Positions 26,157 to 34,099 of a stretch of DNA of 64,000 nt are shown piece after piece. The notes below the pieces were generated by a model, which worked only from the letters and a program-made list of their open reading frames with translations, did no database searches and had not been told where the DNA came from. Location of the stretch: NCBI RefSeq assembly GCF_024198255.1, contig NZ_JAJVKW010000014.1, positions 62,001 to 126,000 on the forward strand. Direction: 5' to 3'. How positions within the stretch are numbered: the stretch's first letter is position 1; each line of letters starts with the position of its first letter. The translations under genes and the position numbers were made by a program. The DNA comes from Myxococcus guangdongensis (GTDB lineage: Bacteria; Myxococcota; Myxococcia; Myxococcales; Myxococcaceae).

Positions 26157-26882
26157 TTGAAGACTTCCCTTCCACTCCTGCTCGCGTCCGCGGGCCTGCT
26201 GGTCGGCACGGCCGCCCAGGCGCACATCGGCGCCTCCGGCGTCGGTCCCGCCATCGAAGGCACGTCCTACGAAGTGCAGTTCACCGTCGGCCACGGCTGC
26301 GAGGGCCTGGACACGTACCGCCTGCGGATTCAAATCCCCGAGGGAGTCACCTCCGTGCGTCCGATGGACTCGGCGTTCGGCAAGGCGGTGGTGGAGAAGG
26401 ACGCGAGCGGCAACGTGAAGTCCATCACCTGGACCCGCGCTTCCGCGACGGAGGTGCTGGCCGCGGACACGCATGCCCACCGCGTCGCCTTGCGCGCCCG
26501 CATGCCGAACACGCCGTTCGCGAATGTGTACTTCCCCACCACGCAGACCTGCCTCGATGCCCAGGGCCAGGAGAAGACGGTGGAGTGGGTGGGCACGTCC
26601 GGAGACCACGGGGGACACGGCACCGAGGACGCCGGCAGCGCGCCGCAGGCCGAGCCCGCGCCCGCCGTCTTCATCTACCCCGCGCGCACGCCGGGCTGGA
26701 ACAAGTACACCGTGCAGGAGCACGTGCATGACCTGAGCGTGTTCAAGGACGCGCTCATCGTCTGGTCGGGCAAGAGCGCGTACAGCGCCAACCCGGTGAC
26801 GAAGGAGCTCATCGCGTCCGAGCCGGACACGACGCCGCTGACGGAGATTCATCCGGGCACGGAAATCTGGGTCAAGTACTGA
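26157..26882 (+). CDS. Exported YcnI-like (DUF1775) protein
   Basis: 241 residues beginning at a TTG (26157). ACTGGAGG lies six bases upstream and the frame then opens with a signal peptide that would be cut at AQA|HIGAS (after residue 22). A mature N-terminal His is a hallmark of YcnI/DUF1775 proteins, which bind copper through that His, with related residues further on. The family beta-sandwich features are visible: GTSYEVQFTVGHGCEGLDTY, RLRIQIPEGVTSVRP, VALRARMP. The C-terminal ~60 residues (KYTVQEHVHDLSVFKDALIV) are a distinct extension. A periplasmic copper-related role is likely by family; no CopC/CopD partner is nearby. Confidence 0.8.
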   Translation: MKTSLPLLLASAGLLVGTAAQAHIGASGVGPAIEGTSYEVQFTVGHGCEGLDTYRLRIQIPEGVTSVRPMDSAFGKAVVEKDASGNVKSITWTRASATEVLAADTHAHRVALRARMPNTPFANVYFPTTQTCLDAQGQEKTVEWVGTSGDHGGHGTEDAGSAPQAEPAPAVFIYPARTPGWNKYTVQEHVHDLSVFKDALIVWSGKSAYSANPVTKELIASEPDTTPLTEIHPGTEIWVKY

Positions 26883-26899
26883 GGCGGGGAGGAGGAACG

Positions 26900-27091
26900 A
26901 TGACTCGCCATCTGTGCGCCGTAATCGCCGCGTGCGCCGTGCTGGGCGCGTGCTCGGACGACGACAAGAAGCCCTCGGGCTCGCAGCAGGACGCGGGGCC
27001 GCTGTCCACCCAGGGGCTCACGCCCTCCTCGCTGGAGCGCCCGCCCACCTCGGGGGGACTGCCCGCGGACCTGAAGCCGCCGGGGCGCTGA
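26900..27091 (+). CDS. Small lipoprotein downstream of the YcnI-like gene
   Basis: 63 residues with a signal peptide and lipobox LGAC (Cys at residue 18), followed by a short Ser/Pro-rich tail with no recognisable domain. It begins 17 bases after the YcnI-like stop with GGGAGGAGG just before the ATG, so it probably belongs to the same transcript. It could be an accessory lipoprotein of that protein. Confidence 0.6.
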   Translation: MTRHLCAVIAACAVLGACSDDDKKPSGSQQDAGPLSTQGLTPSSLERPPTSGGLPADLKPPGR

Positions 27092-27182
27092 GGAGAGGAC
27101 ACACGCGTGTCGAGGCGCGCGTCCACTCCGGGCTCGCGCCCGCTTCTTTTCGAGGGGCCGGGCCCGCGATTATGACGGGCCC

Positions 27183-27683
27183 ATGAAGACGCTCACGGAA
27201 TGGGGGCTGGCGGTCCTGCCGTTCATGGCGCTGGTCCTGCTCTGGCGCTTCTCTGTCTCCCGCGAGAAGCGACACACCCAGCCGCTCTACCGCGCCATCG
27301 ACGCGGGCGACTTGAGTGAGGTCCAGGCCATCCTCTCGAAGCAGGCCTTCGCCAACCTGCGCTCGGGAGTCATCGCGAGCGGCATCGCGAGGGCCGTCGA
27401 AGCCAGACAGCTCGCCGTGCTCGACTTCCTGCTCGGCCCGGAGGTGAAGCCCGTGACGCTCACCCAGAAGCTCGATTGCTTCCTGCACGACCAGGCGATG
27501 AAGGGCGGCTGGAGGGGCATGGTGCTCTGGCGCGCACGACACTCGGGACTGTTCCTGCCCTGGAGGGACCTGAGCAGGAAGGACAAGCTCCGGCTGAGGT
27601 CCATGGCCACCCGCGGCGCCGCGCAGGCGCCCTTGAAGGTGTTTCTTCGCCACGACAATCTTCGAGGCTGGCGCGTCGCCTGA
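27183..27683 (+). CDS. Hypothetical membrane-anchored protein
   Basis: 166 residues. It begins with a membrane helix (GLAVLPFMALVLLWRFSV). A short helical region reminiscent of one ankyrin-like pair follows (PLYRAIDAGDLSEVQAILSK), then a basic C-terminus. No family recognised and no conserved catalytic motif seen. It is convergent with the lipase-like gene. Confidence 0.5.
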   Translation: MKTLTEWGLAVLPFMALVLLWRFSVSREKRHTQPLYRAIDAGDLSEVQAILSKQAFANLRSGVIASGIARAVEARQLAVLDFLLGPEVKPVTLTQKLDCFLHDQAMKGGWRGMVLWRARHSGLFLPWRDLSRKDKLRLRSMATRGAAQAPLKVFLRHDNLRGWRVA

Positions 27684-27691
27684 AACGATGA

Positions 27692-27717
27692 AGGGCCCGT
27701 GCGTGTGCACGAGCCCT
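27692..27717. terminator. Bidirectional hairpin between convergent genes
   Basis: The arms AGGGCCCGTGC (27692-27702) and GCACGAGCCCT (27707-27717) pair with one mismatch around a GTGT loop. It lies between two convergent genes and could terminate both. Confidence 0.55.
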
Positions 27718-27748
27718 CGTGGACTTCACCGGTGCGCGGGGGGGCGCG

Positions 27749-28696
27749 TCAGAACTGTCCGGCGCGCGCCTGCTCGAAGGGCACGCGGTGCTTCACGTAC
27801 ATCGTGTCCATCATGTGGTTGCCGATGAGGTTCAGGTTGCCATCGGTGAAGCGGTGCACCACGGCGCCCTTGCCCGCGTCCTTGGCGAAGGCGATGGGGT
27901 CGAAGCTGCCGCCCAGGCCGGTGAGGGTGGGGACGGCGTCCGCGTTGTTGATGTAGTGCACGTACTGGGGGCCGTCCGGGTAGCGCGTGGACGCCGCGCC
28001 GAAGGTCTCCACGCTCAGCTTGCCCATCAGCTTCTCGACCTGGGCGGAGGACATGCCGTCCTCGATGCGCAGCCGGCGCTCCACGTCGAACAGGGCGCGC
28101 GCGGTGATGAGGCCGCCCTGGCTGTAGCCCATGAGGTGGACCTCGCGGCCCGCCTTCAGCTCGCCGTAGACGGTGTCCGCCAGGGTGTCCACGGCGGGGT
28201 TCTTGCCCTTGTCCAGCTTGTCGCCCACGCACTGGGCCAGGTCCGCGACGAAGCCCTCGGTGGCGTTGTGGATGCCGATGACGCGCGCGTCGGCCTTCTC
28301 CGCGATGGCCCGCATCTCGCTGAGCTGGTTGGCGGCCGGCGTGAGGATGCCGTTGATGTAGAGGACCGTCTTGTCGGGGTTCGGGTTGTTCTGCGGCGTG
28401 ACGCCGGGGATGTCCTTGAGCGGCGTGCCGGGTGGGAAGGTCTGTCCCTTGGCGCCCATCAGCTTGCCGTCCAGCGTCTTGTCCGGCTTGGCGTTGCCGC
28501 CGAACAGGCGCTTGACCTCGCTCAGGTGCGTGGCTTCGAAGACGTCCTTGCCCTGCTCCAGGAAGCGCGGGACCTCCTTCAGCCCGTTCTTCGCGGCCTC
28601 CACCAGCCCGCCCAGCGGGTTCTTCAGCGACGCGCGCTGGGTCTGCGACGGGGCGACAGGCGTGGAGACGGGGCGGTTGCGGTCGATGGGGCTCAT
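27749..28696 (-). CDS. Alpha/beta-hydrolase (lipase-like) protein
   Basis: 315 residues. After a ~100-residue N-terminal region of low conservation comes an alpha/beta-hydrolase core: KTVLYINGILTP, then VHLMGYSQGGLITARAL with the nucleophile elbow GYSQG (Ser), and later segments with Asp and His (NNADAVPTLTGL, DGNLNLIGNHM). The active site could act on esters or lipids, but several myxobacterial members of this type are uncharacterised. No signal peptide is seen. Its start lies 69 bases after the YfhO-like gene on the same strand. Confidence 0.7.
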   Translation of the reverse strand: MSPIDRNRPVSTPVAPSQTQRASLKNPLGGLVEAAKNGLKEVPRFLEQGKDVFEATHLSEVKRLFGGNAKPDKTLDGKLMGAKGQTFPPGTPLKDIPGVTPQNNPNPDKTVLYINGILTPAANQLSEMRAIAEKADARVIGIHNATEGFVADLAQCVGDKLDKGKNPAVDTLADTVYGELKAGREVHLMGYSQGGLITARALFDVERRLRIEDGMSSAQVEKLMGKLSVETFGAASTRYPDGPQYVHYINNADAVPTLTGLGGSFDPIAFAKDAGKGAVVHRFTDGNLNLIGNHMMDTMYVKHRVPFEQARAGQF

Positions 28697-28765
28697 GAAG
28701 GGCTCCGGCCCATGGGGGTGCTGGGCGTTCCCATCATTTTCTCACACGGGCATCGGGAAGTTGCT

Positions 28766-31192
28766 TCAGGGCCCCCGAGGCGCGCCAACCTCCTGGAATC
28801 CGAGGCGTTTCCTCTCCGTGCGCCTGCCCACGACGTCGAGTACGGCCAAAGCGAGCAGCGTGCCCAGAGCGACGAGGAGCCCCGGGCGCAGCCCCGGTGT
28901 CCGGTAGCGCAGCTCCACGTGGTGCTGGCCCGCTGGCACCGCCACCGCGCGAACCGCGACGTTGGCGGGGAGGATGGCGGCCTCCTGTCCATCCACCCAC
29001 GCCGTCCACCCGGGCTGGTAGGCGTCATTGACGACGAGCACCGCGGGCTCGGAGACCTCCACCCGCGCGAGCAGGTGCTCGGGGGAGGGGCGCTCCACGC
29101 GCACGGTGCTCGTCAGCCGCGCGGAGGCCTCGGGCAGGGGCCCGGTGGCGCACTCCACGACGGCGACGTCGCGAGGGGGCAGCGGGGACGCCAGCATGAG
29201 GCCCAGCGCCTCATCCATCCCCGACACGCATCGAGGCCGGGCGACATGGACACGCGGCAGGGCGTCGGAGTGGTGCACCAGCGACGTCCCGAACAACGAA
29301 TCCTGGGCGATGAGCCTCGCGGTGGGAGGCAGGGCCGACGCCGCGAGTTCCCTGGTGTCATGGACGGAGAAGGGCGTGCCCAGGCGTGGCGCGAGGTGGC
29401 CGTACCAGTGCGGCCGGTCCTGCCGCAGCTCGCGCACCCGGACGCTCTCCCCCGGAAGGTAGCCATTCGCGCTCTCGAGCCCCCACAGCACCATCGTGTC
29501 CGGCTGGAACGTCGTCAGCAGCCGGAGCGCCATGCGCTCGTTGAAGTCATACCCGGGCACGTTCCAGGTCCCGAGGGTGCGGACCTCCATCGACACGCGC
29601 ACGGGCTCTCCCGGAGGAGCCTCGCGACGGATGGGCTCGACGAAGGGCGGAGCCACGTCCAGCAGCTCCGCGGGCGCGAGCACGTAGAACGGCTCGCTGC
29701 CCCACCACAGCGCCCCCAGCTGGAGCGCGACCAGGAGCCCCCCTCGGAGCCCGCGTGCCCGGAGGAGCAGCGTGAGCAGCGCGCACGCGAGCGCGAGCAC
29801 CGCCGTCACCACCCCCACGCGCACCACGTTGCCGGACAACGCGGCCACCACCCCGGCGGGAGCCTGGGGCCAGCGGGAGACGAGCCCGTGGCGGCTCCAG
29901 GCTCCGAAGAACGCCTCCGCCACCGCCACGCTCCCGCCCACCCACACCACCACGCCCGCGGCCCATGCGACCGCCCGGCGACCTCGCCCCTCATCCACAC
30001 AGGCTCGCCACCCCAACCCCGCCGCCACCGCGAGCCCGAGTGACACCCAAGGGACCAGCTTCTCCGGGTAGCGGAAGGGGCGCCAGGGAGGGACCCACTG
30101 GTAGACCCAGCCGTAGACGGGCAGCGCGTCTCCCAGACAGAGCATCACCCAGAGGAGCCATGCCCCCGCGAGGACCCAGGCGCGGGGGCGCCTGGCGAAC
30201 GTGAAGAGGGCCGCCAGCGCGAGCACACACGCGGGGGTCCCCACGTAGACGCAATCCACCCAGACCCGACCGAAGCCGCCGGACGGCACCAGGTTGCGGA
30301 CCACGGACTCCGGGATGCCCCGCATCCCCTCGACATCCGCGAGGAAGGAGCCCATCAACAGCTCCCCCAGGCGCAACGGCGCCAACGAGAAGCGTTGCGA
30401 CTCCACGAGCGAGCGGGCCCCCGGCGCCCCCGAGCCCGCGAGCGCCGCGGCCGGAAACAACTGCGGCGCGGCCAACAGGCCCCCCGTGGCGACCAACACC
30501 AGACACATGCCCAGGCGTCGTCGCCAGGTCCCCGCGGCGGGGTCGACACAGGCCACCAGCACGACGGCCGCGTTCACCATGGCGAACCCCTGCGCGTCAC
30601 CTCCCGCGACCACCAGCGCCAGCAACGCTCCGCCCGCGGCCAGCCGCCTCACCGAGGGCTCTCGCAGGAAGCGGACCGCCGCCCAGAGCGCCGCTGGCAC
30701 CGCGCTGGCGGACAGCAGGTAGGTCGAGTTGTTGGTGATGGCGACCAGGTAGCCACAGAACGCGAAGGTGATGGCGGAGAAGAGCGCTCCAGCCCGGGGG
30801 ACCTGATAGGCCCGCATCAGCGCGTACGTGCCGACCAGCGCCAGCAGGTAGCAGCACAGGAACGTCGCCGTCCCCGCCGCGCCGGGCGGCAGCACCAGGT
30901 GAAGCAACGCGGTGGGATGGAACGCGCCCGCGTTGATGGCCCCCACGAAGGACTGACCGAAGCCGTCGTAGGGGAACCACTCCGGCAGCGAGAACTGGGA
31001 CACGCGCTCGGCCCAGAAGACCCGCGTCGGATAGAAGACGCGCAGCGTGTCCCCGGCGATGAAGACGCCGCCACTGGCCAACGCCCGGATGAAGAACCCC
31101 AGGGGCAGCGACACCAGGAGCGCTGGCAACATCCAGGCGGGCCACCTTCGTGGCGCGTCGGCCTCGCCCATCCGCTTCGCGTCGTCCGTCAT
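28766..31192 (-). CDS. YfhO-family large membrane protein
   Basis: 808 residues. A first helix (PALLVSLPLGFFIRALAS) is followed by a long loop (GGVFIAGDTLRVFYPTRVFW) and about a dozen more helices. A C-terminal ~270-residue extracytoplasmic beta-rich part follows (AVLVVNDAYQPGWTAWVDG, GQHHVELRYRTPGLRPGL), and a last helix ends the protein. This layout fits the YfhO family, GT-C fold relatives implicated in glycosylation of cell-envelope polymers such as lipoteichoic acid in Bacillus; in Gram-negative bacteria the substrate is unknown. It is in line with the DUF1360 gene upstream and may be cotranscribed. Confidence 0.75.
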   Translation of the reverse strand: MTDDAKRMGEADAPRRWPAWMLPALLVSLPLGFFIRALASGGVFIAGDTLRVFYPTRVFWAERVSQFSLPEWFPYDGFGQSFVGAINAGAFHPTALLHLVLPPGAAGTATFLCCYLLALVGTYALMRAYQVPRAGALFSAITFAFCGYLVAITNNSTYLLSASAVPAALWAAVRFLREPSVRRLAAGGALLALVVAGGDAQGFAMVNAAVVLVACVDPAAGTWRRRLGMCLVLVATGGLLAAPQLFPAAALAGSGAPGARSLVESQRFSLAPLRLGELLMGSFLADVEGMRGIPESVVRNLVPSGGFGRVWVDCVYVGTPACVLALAALFTFARRPRAWVLAGAWLLWVMLCLGDALPVYGWVYQWVPPWRPFRYPEKLVPWVSLGLAVAAGLGWRACVDEGRGRRAVAWAAGVVVWVGGSVAVAEAFFGAWSRHGLVSRWPQAPAGVVAALSGNVVRVGVVTAVLALACALLTLLLRARGLRGGLLVALQLGALWWGSEPFYVLAPAELLDVAPPFVEPIRREAPPGEPVRVSMEVRTLGTWNVPGYDFNERMALRLLTTFQPDTMVLWGLESANGYLPGESVRVRELRQDRPHWYGHLAPRLGTPFSVHDTRELAASALPPTARLIAQDSLFGTSLVHHSDALPRVHVARPRCVSGMDEALGLMLASPLPPRDVAVVECATGPLPEASARLTSTVRVERPSPEHLLARVEVSEPAVLVVNDAYQPGWTAWVDGQEAAILPANVAVRAVAVPAGQHHVELRYRTPGLRPGLLVALGTLLALAVLDVVGRRTERKRLGFQEVGAPRGP

Positions 31193-31276
31193 CGAGCCCC
31201 TGGCTTCAAGTCGTCCTCCGGACGCCAGACGGGCTCCTTCTTCTCATGACGCCCAGGCCACGGGTAGCCCCGCGCC

Positions 31277-31723
31277 TCAGTGAGGTGACGGAGGCAGCGG
31301 CTCCGAGGGCTCCCCGGAGACCTTCCGCTCCACCTGCCTTCGCACCAGGCGCTTCGTCGCCGTCTCCTCGTCCTCGGTGCGCTGACGCCGCCGCACCAGC
31401 CCCTGGCTCTCGTCCACGAACCAGAAGAGGACCCGGTAGAAGGCCGCGATGACGGTGATGAGCAACGAGGACAGCAACCACCGCAAGCCCCACCCCACCC
31501 ACCCTCCCACCACCACGTCGATGGCGTACGTCCCCGTCAACGGCACCAGCACGAAGGCCACATAGTGGGACAGGCAGTAGGGACACGACACCAGATACCC
31601 CCACCACGTGTCCTTGCCCCCCAGCCGCGCCCGGAGCGGCGCGAAGATCCGCTCGCGCGCGACGGTCTGCGACACCCCCATCACCACCGCCGACACCGCG
31701 AAGAGCTGGAACAGGTCCGCCAT
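31277..31723 (-). CDS. DUF1360 membrane protein
   Basis: 148 residues starting at 31723, the ATG that places a membrane helix (LFQLFAVSAVVMGVSQTVA) at the N-terminus. The DUF1360 hallmark SCPYCLSHYVAFVLVPL with paired Cys follows, then a helix and a basic/acidic C-terminus. Spore-coat or envelope links exist for DUF1360 proteins in Bacillus, but the function is not established. Divergent from the sigma factor gene. Confidence 0.75.
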   Translation of the reverse strand: MADLFQLFAVSAVVMGVSQTVARERIFAPLRARLGGKDTWWGYLVSCPYCLSHYVAFVLVPLTGTYAIDVVVGGWVGWGLRWLLSSLLITVIAAFYRVLFWFVDESQGLVRRRQRTEDEETATKRLVRRQVERKVSGEPSEPLPPSPH

Positions 31724-31811
31724 GCCCCAAGGTGGCGATGCCACAGGACGCCGCGCACAGCCGCCTCCCTGCTCGCCCGGGCTCCTCCCCACACCCACTC
31801 CCAGGCTCCGT

Positions 31812-31828
31812 CGACTGGAAGACAGTCG
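31812..31828. promoter_or_regulatory. Inverted repeat in the leader of the sigma factor gene
   Basis: CGACTG and CAGTCG pair around a 5-base spacer, immediately followed by an 11-base palindrome GAAGAGTCTTC (31830-31840). Both lie between the divergent DUF1360 and sigma-factor genes, roughly 180-200 bases before the sigma start. They could be an operator or a leader hairpin; no function shown. Confidence 0.35.
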
Positions 31829-32016
31829 GAAGAGTCTTCGGATCAGCCCCCTGTAAAAACGAAAGAGGTCCGCCCTTAAGCACCCCCAGGCGGTGATGCA
31901 AACCCCTGGACTCCTTGGGAAATGGCGCAAGTGGACGGTGGCATGCGCATTGCGAAGGCCCCCTCCCGTGCCGCCGAGGCGCGGCTCCCATACGGCCCCC
32001 TTCCCCGAGAGACGCC

Positions 32017-32898
32017 ATGCAGGATTCCTCCCACTTCTCCTCCCCGGACTCCCTCTCCACGTACCTCTCGGAGATCAATCAGTACCCGCTGCTCACGCAG
32101 CCCCAGGAGCAGGAGCTGTCGCGGCGCTTCCGCAAGGGCGACCTCATGGCGGGCCACCAGCTGGTCACCAGCAACCTGCGCTTCGTGGTGAAGGTGGCCT
32201 ACGAGTACCGCTCCTACGGCCTGAAGATGTCGGACCTCATCCAGGAGGCGAACATCGGCCTGATGAAGGCCGTGCAGAAGTTCGACCCGGACAAGGGCAT
32301 CCGCCTCATCTCCTACGCGGTGTGGTGGATTCGCGCGTACATCCAGAACTGCATCCTGCGCAACTGGAGCCTGGTGAAGCTGGGCACCACGCAGGCGCAG
32401 CGCCGCCTCTTCTTCAGCCTGGCGCGCACCCGCCGCGAGCTCGAGCGCATGGGCGCCGGCGACGCGAGCATCGTCAACGCGGAGGAGATTGCCCGCAAGC
32501 TCAACGTGAAGGCCTCCGAGGTGCGCGAGATGGAGCAGCGCATGGGCGGCCGTGACTTGTCGCTCGACGCCCCCGTGGGCGAGGACGGCGACGCCACGCA
32601 CCTGGACTTCGTCGAGTCCGCCACCGCCTCGCACGAGGACGAGGTGGCCGACCGCCAGCAGGCGGGCCTCACCCGCGAGCTGGTGCAGCGCGCCCTGCGC
32701 CGGTTGGATCCGCGCGAGCGCTTCATCATCGAGAACCGGGTGATGGGTGACTCCGAGATGACGCTCAGCGAGCTGGGCGAGCACTTCGGCTTCTCCCGCG
32801 AGCGCGCCCGCCAGCTGGAGATTCGCGCCAAGGACAAGCTCAAGGCGGAGCTGGCGCTGCTCATGGCCGACGCCGGCCTGGACGCCGCGTCGCTCTGA
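32017..32898 (+). CDS. rpoH: RNA polymerase sigma-32 (RpoH-like) factor
   Basis: 293 residues, sigma-70 family group 3. Region 2 is clear: LVTSNLRFVVKVAYEYRSYG, SDLIQEANIGLMKAVQKFDP and ISYAVWWIRAYIQNCILRNW, the latter containing the -10 recognition helix and the WWIR signature. Region 3 is short, and region 4 ends with EMTLSELGEHFGFSRERARQ, the -35 recognition helix-turn-helix. The length and region layout match RpoH-type sigma factors; Myxococcus has several RpoH-like paralogues (SigB, SigC and others) involved in development, so heat shock need not be the role. Start at 32017 gives a standard N-terminus. A hairpin follows the gene. Confidence 0.85.
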   Translation: MQDSSHFSSPDSLSTYLSEINQYPLLTQPQEQELSRRFRKGDLMAGHQLVTSNLRFVVKVAYEYRSYGLKMSDLIQEANIGLMKAVQKFDPDKGIRLISYAVWWIRAYIQNCILRNWSLVKLGTTQAQRRLFFSLARTRRELERMGAGDASIVNAEEIARKLNVKASEVREMEQRMGGRDLSLDAPVGEDGDATHLDFVESATASHEDEVADRQQAGLTRELVQRALRRLDPRERFIIENRVMGDSEMTLSELGEHFGFSRERARQLEIRAKDKLKAELALLMADAGLDAASL

Positions 32899-32941
32899 AA
32901 GCCTTCCATCGGCCCCTTCACCGGGGACGCTGAACCACACC

Positions 32942-32971
32942 GAGTCCGTCCTTCGAAAGAAGGGCGGACTC
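32942..32971 (+). terminator. Strong hairpin after the sigma factor gene
   Basis: GAGTCCGTCCTTC (32942-32954) pairs over 13 bp, with one G-U, with GAAGGGCGGACTC (32959-32971) around a GAAA tetraloop; a partial T-rich stretch (ATTCGTTTG) follows. This is the best terminator in the window. Confidence 0.75.
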
Positions 32972-33309
32972 ATTCGTTTGCGGGGCCCTACCTCCGCCCG
33001 CCCCCCCGCCGGAACGCGCGCGAGGCCGACAATCCGGCCCGGGCGGCGCTGACTCACCCTCCCCCGTCGACGCCTGGGCCGCCCCACCCGCCCCGCGCTG
33101 TCCGGGGACACGACCCGCGCGGACCCTCCAGGTGAGCCCTGGATGACAGGCCCTGGACCCCGCCCCTCCCTCGGGAGGGGAATGCCGCGCGTTGGAATCG
33201 CCGCGCCCCATCACCCATCCTCGCGACGCCTCCTTCCCCAGACACCAAAGACAGACACAACGGGTTTCAACAGACATCCTCCCCGGCACGTCTGCCCAAT
33301 CCCCCTCGT

Positions 33310-33337
33310 TTGACACACTGGCTTTACCTGTTACTGT
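33310..33337 (+). promoter_or_regulatory. Possible sigma-70-type promoter of the injection system operon
   Basis: A perfect -35 TTGACA (33310-33315) is followed by a 16-base spacer and TACTGT (33332-33337), a weak -10, about 160 bases before the first gene of the operon. The local sequence is AT-richer than its surroundings. Confidence 0.4.
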
Positions 33338-33496
33338 GACTTCACTCCGCGAGACCACCCGCGCGAGCGCAATCAGTGGCAACGACGGCGCGCCCTCTTC
33401 CGGTGCGCCCTCGTGAAGAAGCCCGGCGGCCCTCCGGGTCTCACTTCCACCCTTGAAGACAGACGTGCCCGGGGGGCGCGCTGAGAGAGGTATGAC

Positions 33497-34099
33497 TTGG
33501 GTAAGCTCGGAGGCACATTGGAGCTCATCCGCGCGCGGCTGGATGAGTTCATCCGCAACGCGGAGCTGGCGCCCCGGCAGGAGCCCTGGGTGGTGCTCTC
33601 CAACCTGACGGACCACGAGGGCCGTCCGGCCGCGCCCGCGCGCGACGCGGTGGTGATGTACCTGGCCAACCTCCAGCACGAGACCATCGTCAGCACGTAC
33701 AACCGCAACGTGCCCGTGTCGCAGGACACGTACGGCATCGTCTCGCCGCCGCTCTACATCGACCTGTTCGTCCTCCTGTACGCCAACTTCGAGGACCAGG
33801 CGTACGCGGTGGGCCTGGAGGCCATCTCCCAGGTCATCAGCTACTTCCAGCAGACGCCCTGGTTCACCCAGCAGAGCCTGCCCGGGCTGGACCCGGACAT
33901 CGACAAGCTCACCTTCGAGTTCGTCAACCTGGACCTGCTGGGGCTCAACCACCTGATGGGGCTGGCGGGGGTGAAGTACCTGCCGTCCGTCTTCTACAAG
34001 GTCCGGATGATTCCCTACCGGGGCACGGCCATGCAGGCCCAGGTGCCGGCGGCCAAGGGTGTCGAGGCGCCAGGGCAGCCCCGGGAGCAGGAGCCATGA
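33497..34099 (+). CDS. eCIS cap protein, Pvc16/DUF4255 family
   Basis: 200 residues starting at a TTG with AGAGAGG six bases upstream. The DUF4255/Pvc16 N-terminal fold is recognised by LIRARLDEFIRNAELAP, SNLTDHEGRPA and IDLFVLLYANFEDQAYAVGLE, HLMGLAGVKYLPSVFYKVRM. In the Afp and PVC particles this family caps the tail end of the tube and sheath opposite the baseplate. It is the first gene of the 14-gene operon; its end overlaps the next gene by four bases. A few residues at the very N-terminus are uncertain because an alternative TTG lies seven codons later. Confidence 0.85.
   Translation: MGKLGGTLELIRARLDEFIRNAELAPRQEPWVVLSNLTDHEGRPAAPARDAVVMYLANLQHETIVSTYNRNVPVSQDTYGIVSPPLYIDLFVLLYANFEDQAYAVGLEAISQVISYFQQTPWFTQQSLPGLDPDIDKLTFEFVNLDLLGLNHLMGLAGVKYLPSVFYKVRMIPYRGTAMQAQVPAAKGVEAPGQPREQEP

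Larger units (their letters stand above)
32899..33496. other. Intergenic region before the contractile injection system operon
   Basis: 598 bases without a gene on either strand that I can support. It contains the sigma-gene terminator (32942-32971) and a possible promoter (33310-33337) before the injection system operon. The part between 33000 and 33300 is GC-rich and without obvious repeats; nothing else is seen. Confidence 0.6.

Noticed and set aside
28766..31192. Large plus-strand frames over the YfhO-like gene (27719-30043 and 30395-31249)
   Set aside because: They have Arg/His/Gly-rich composition without domains, while the minus-strand product has clear membrane helices and a family layout.
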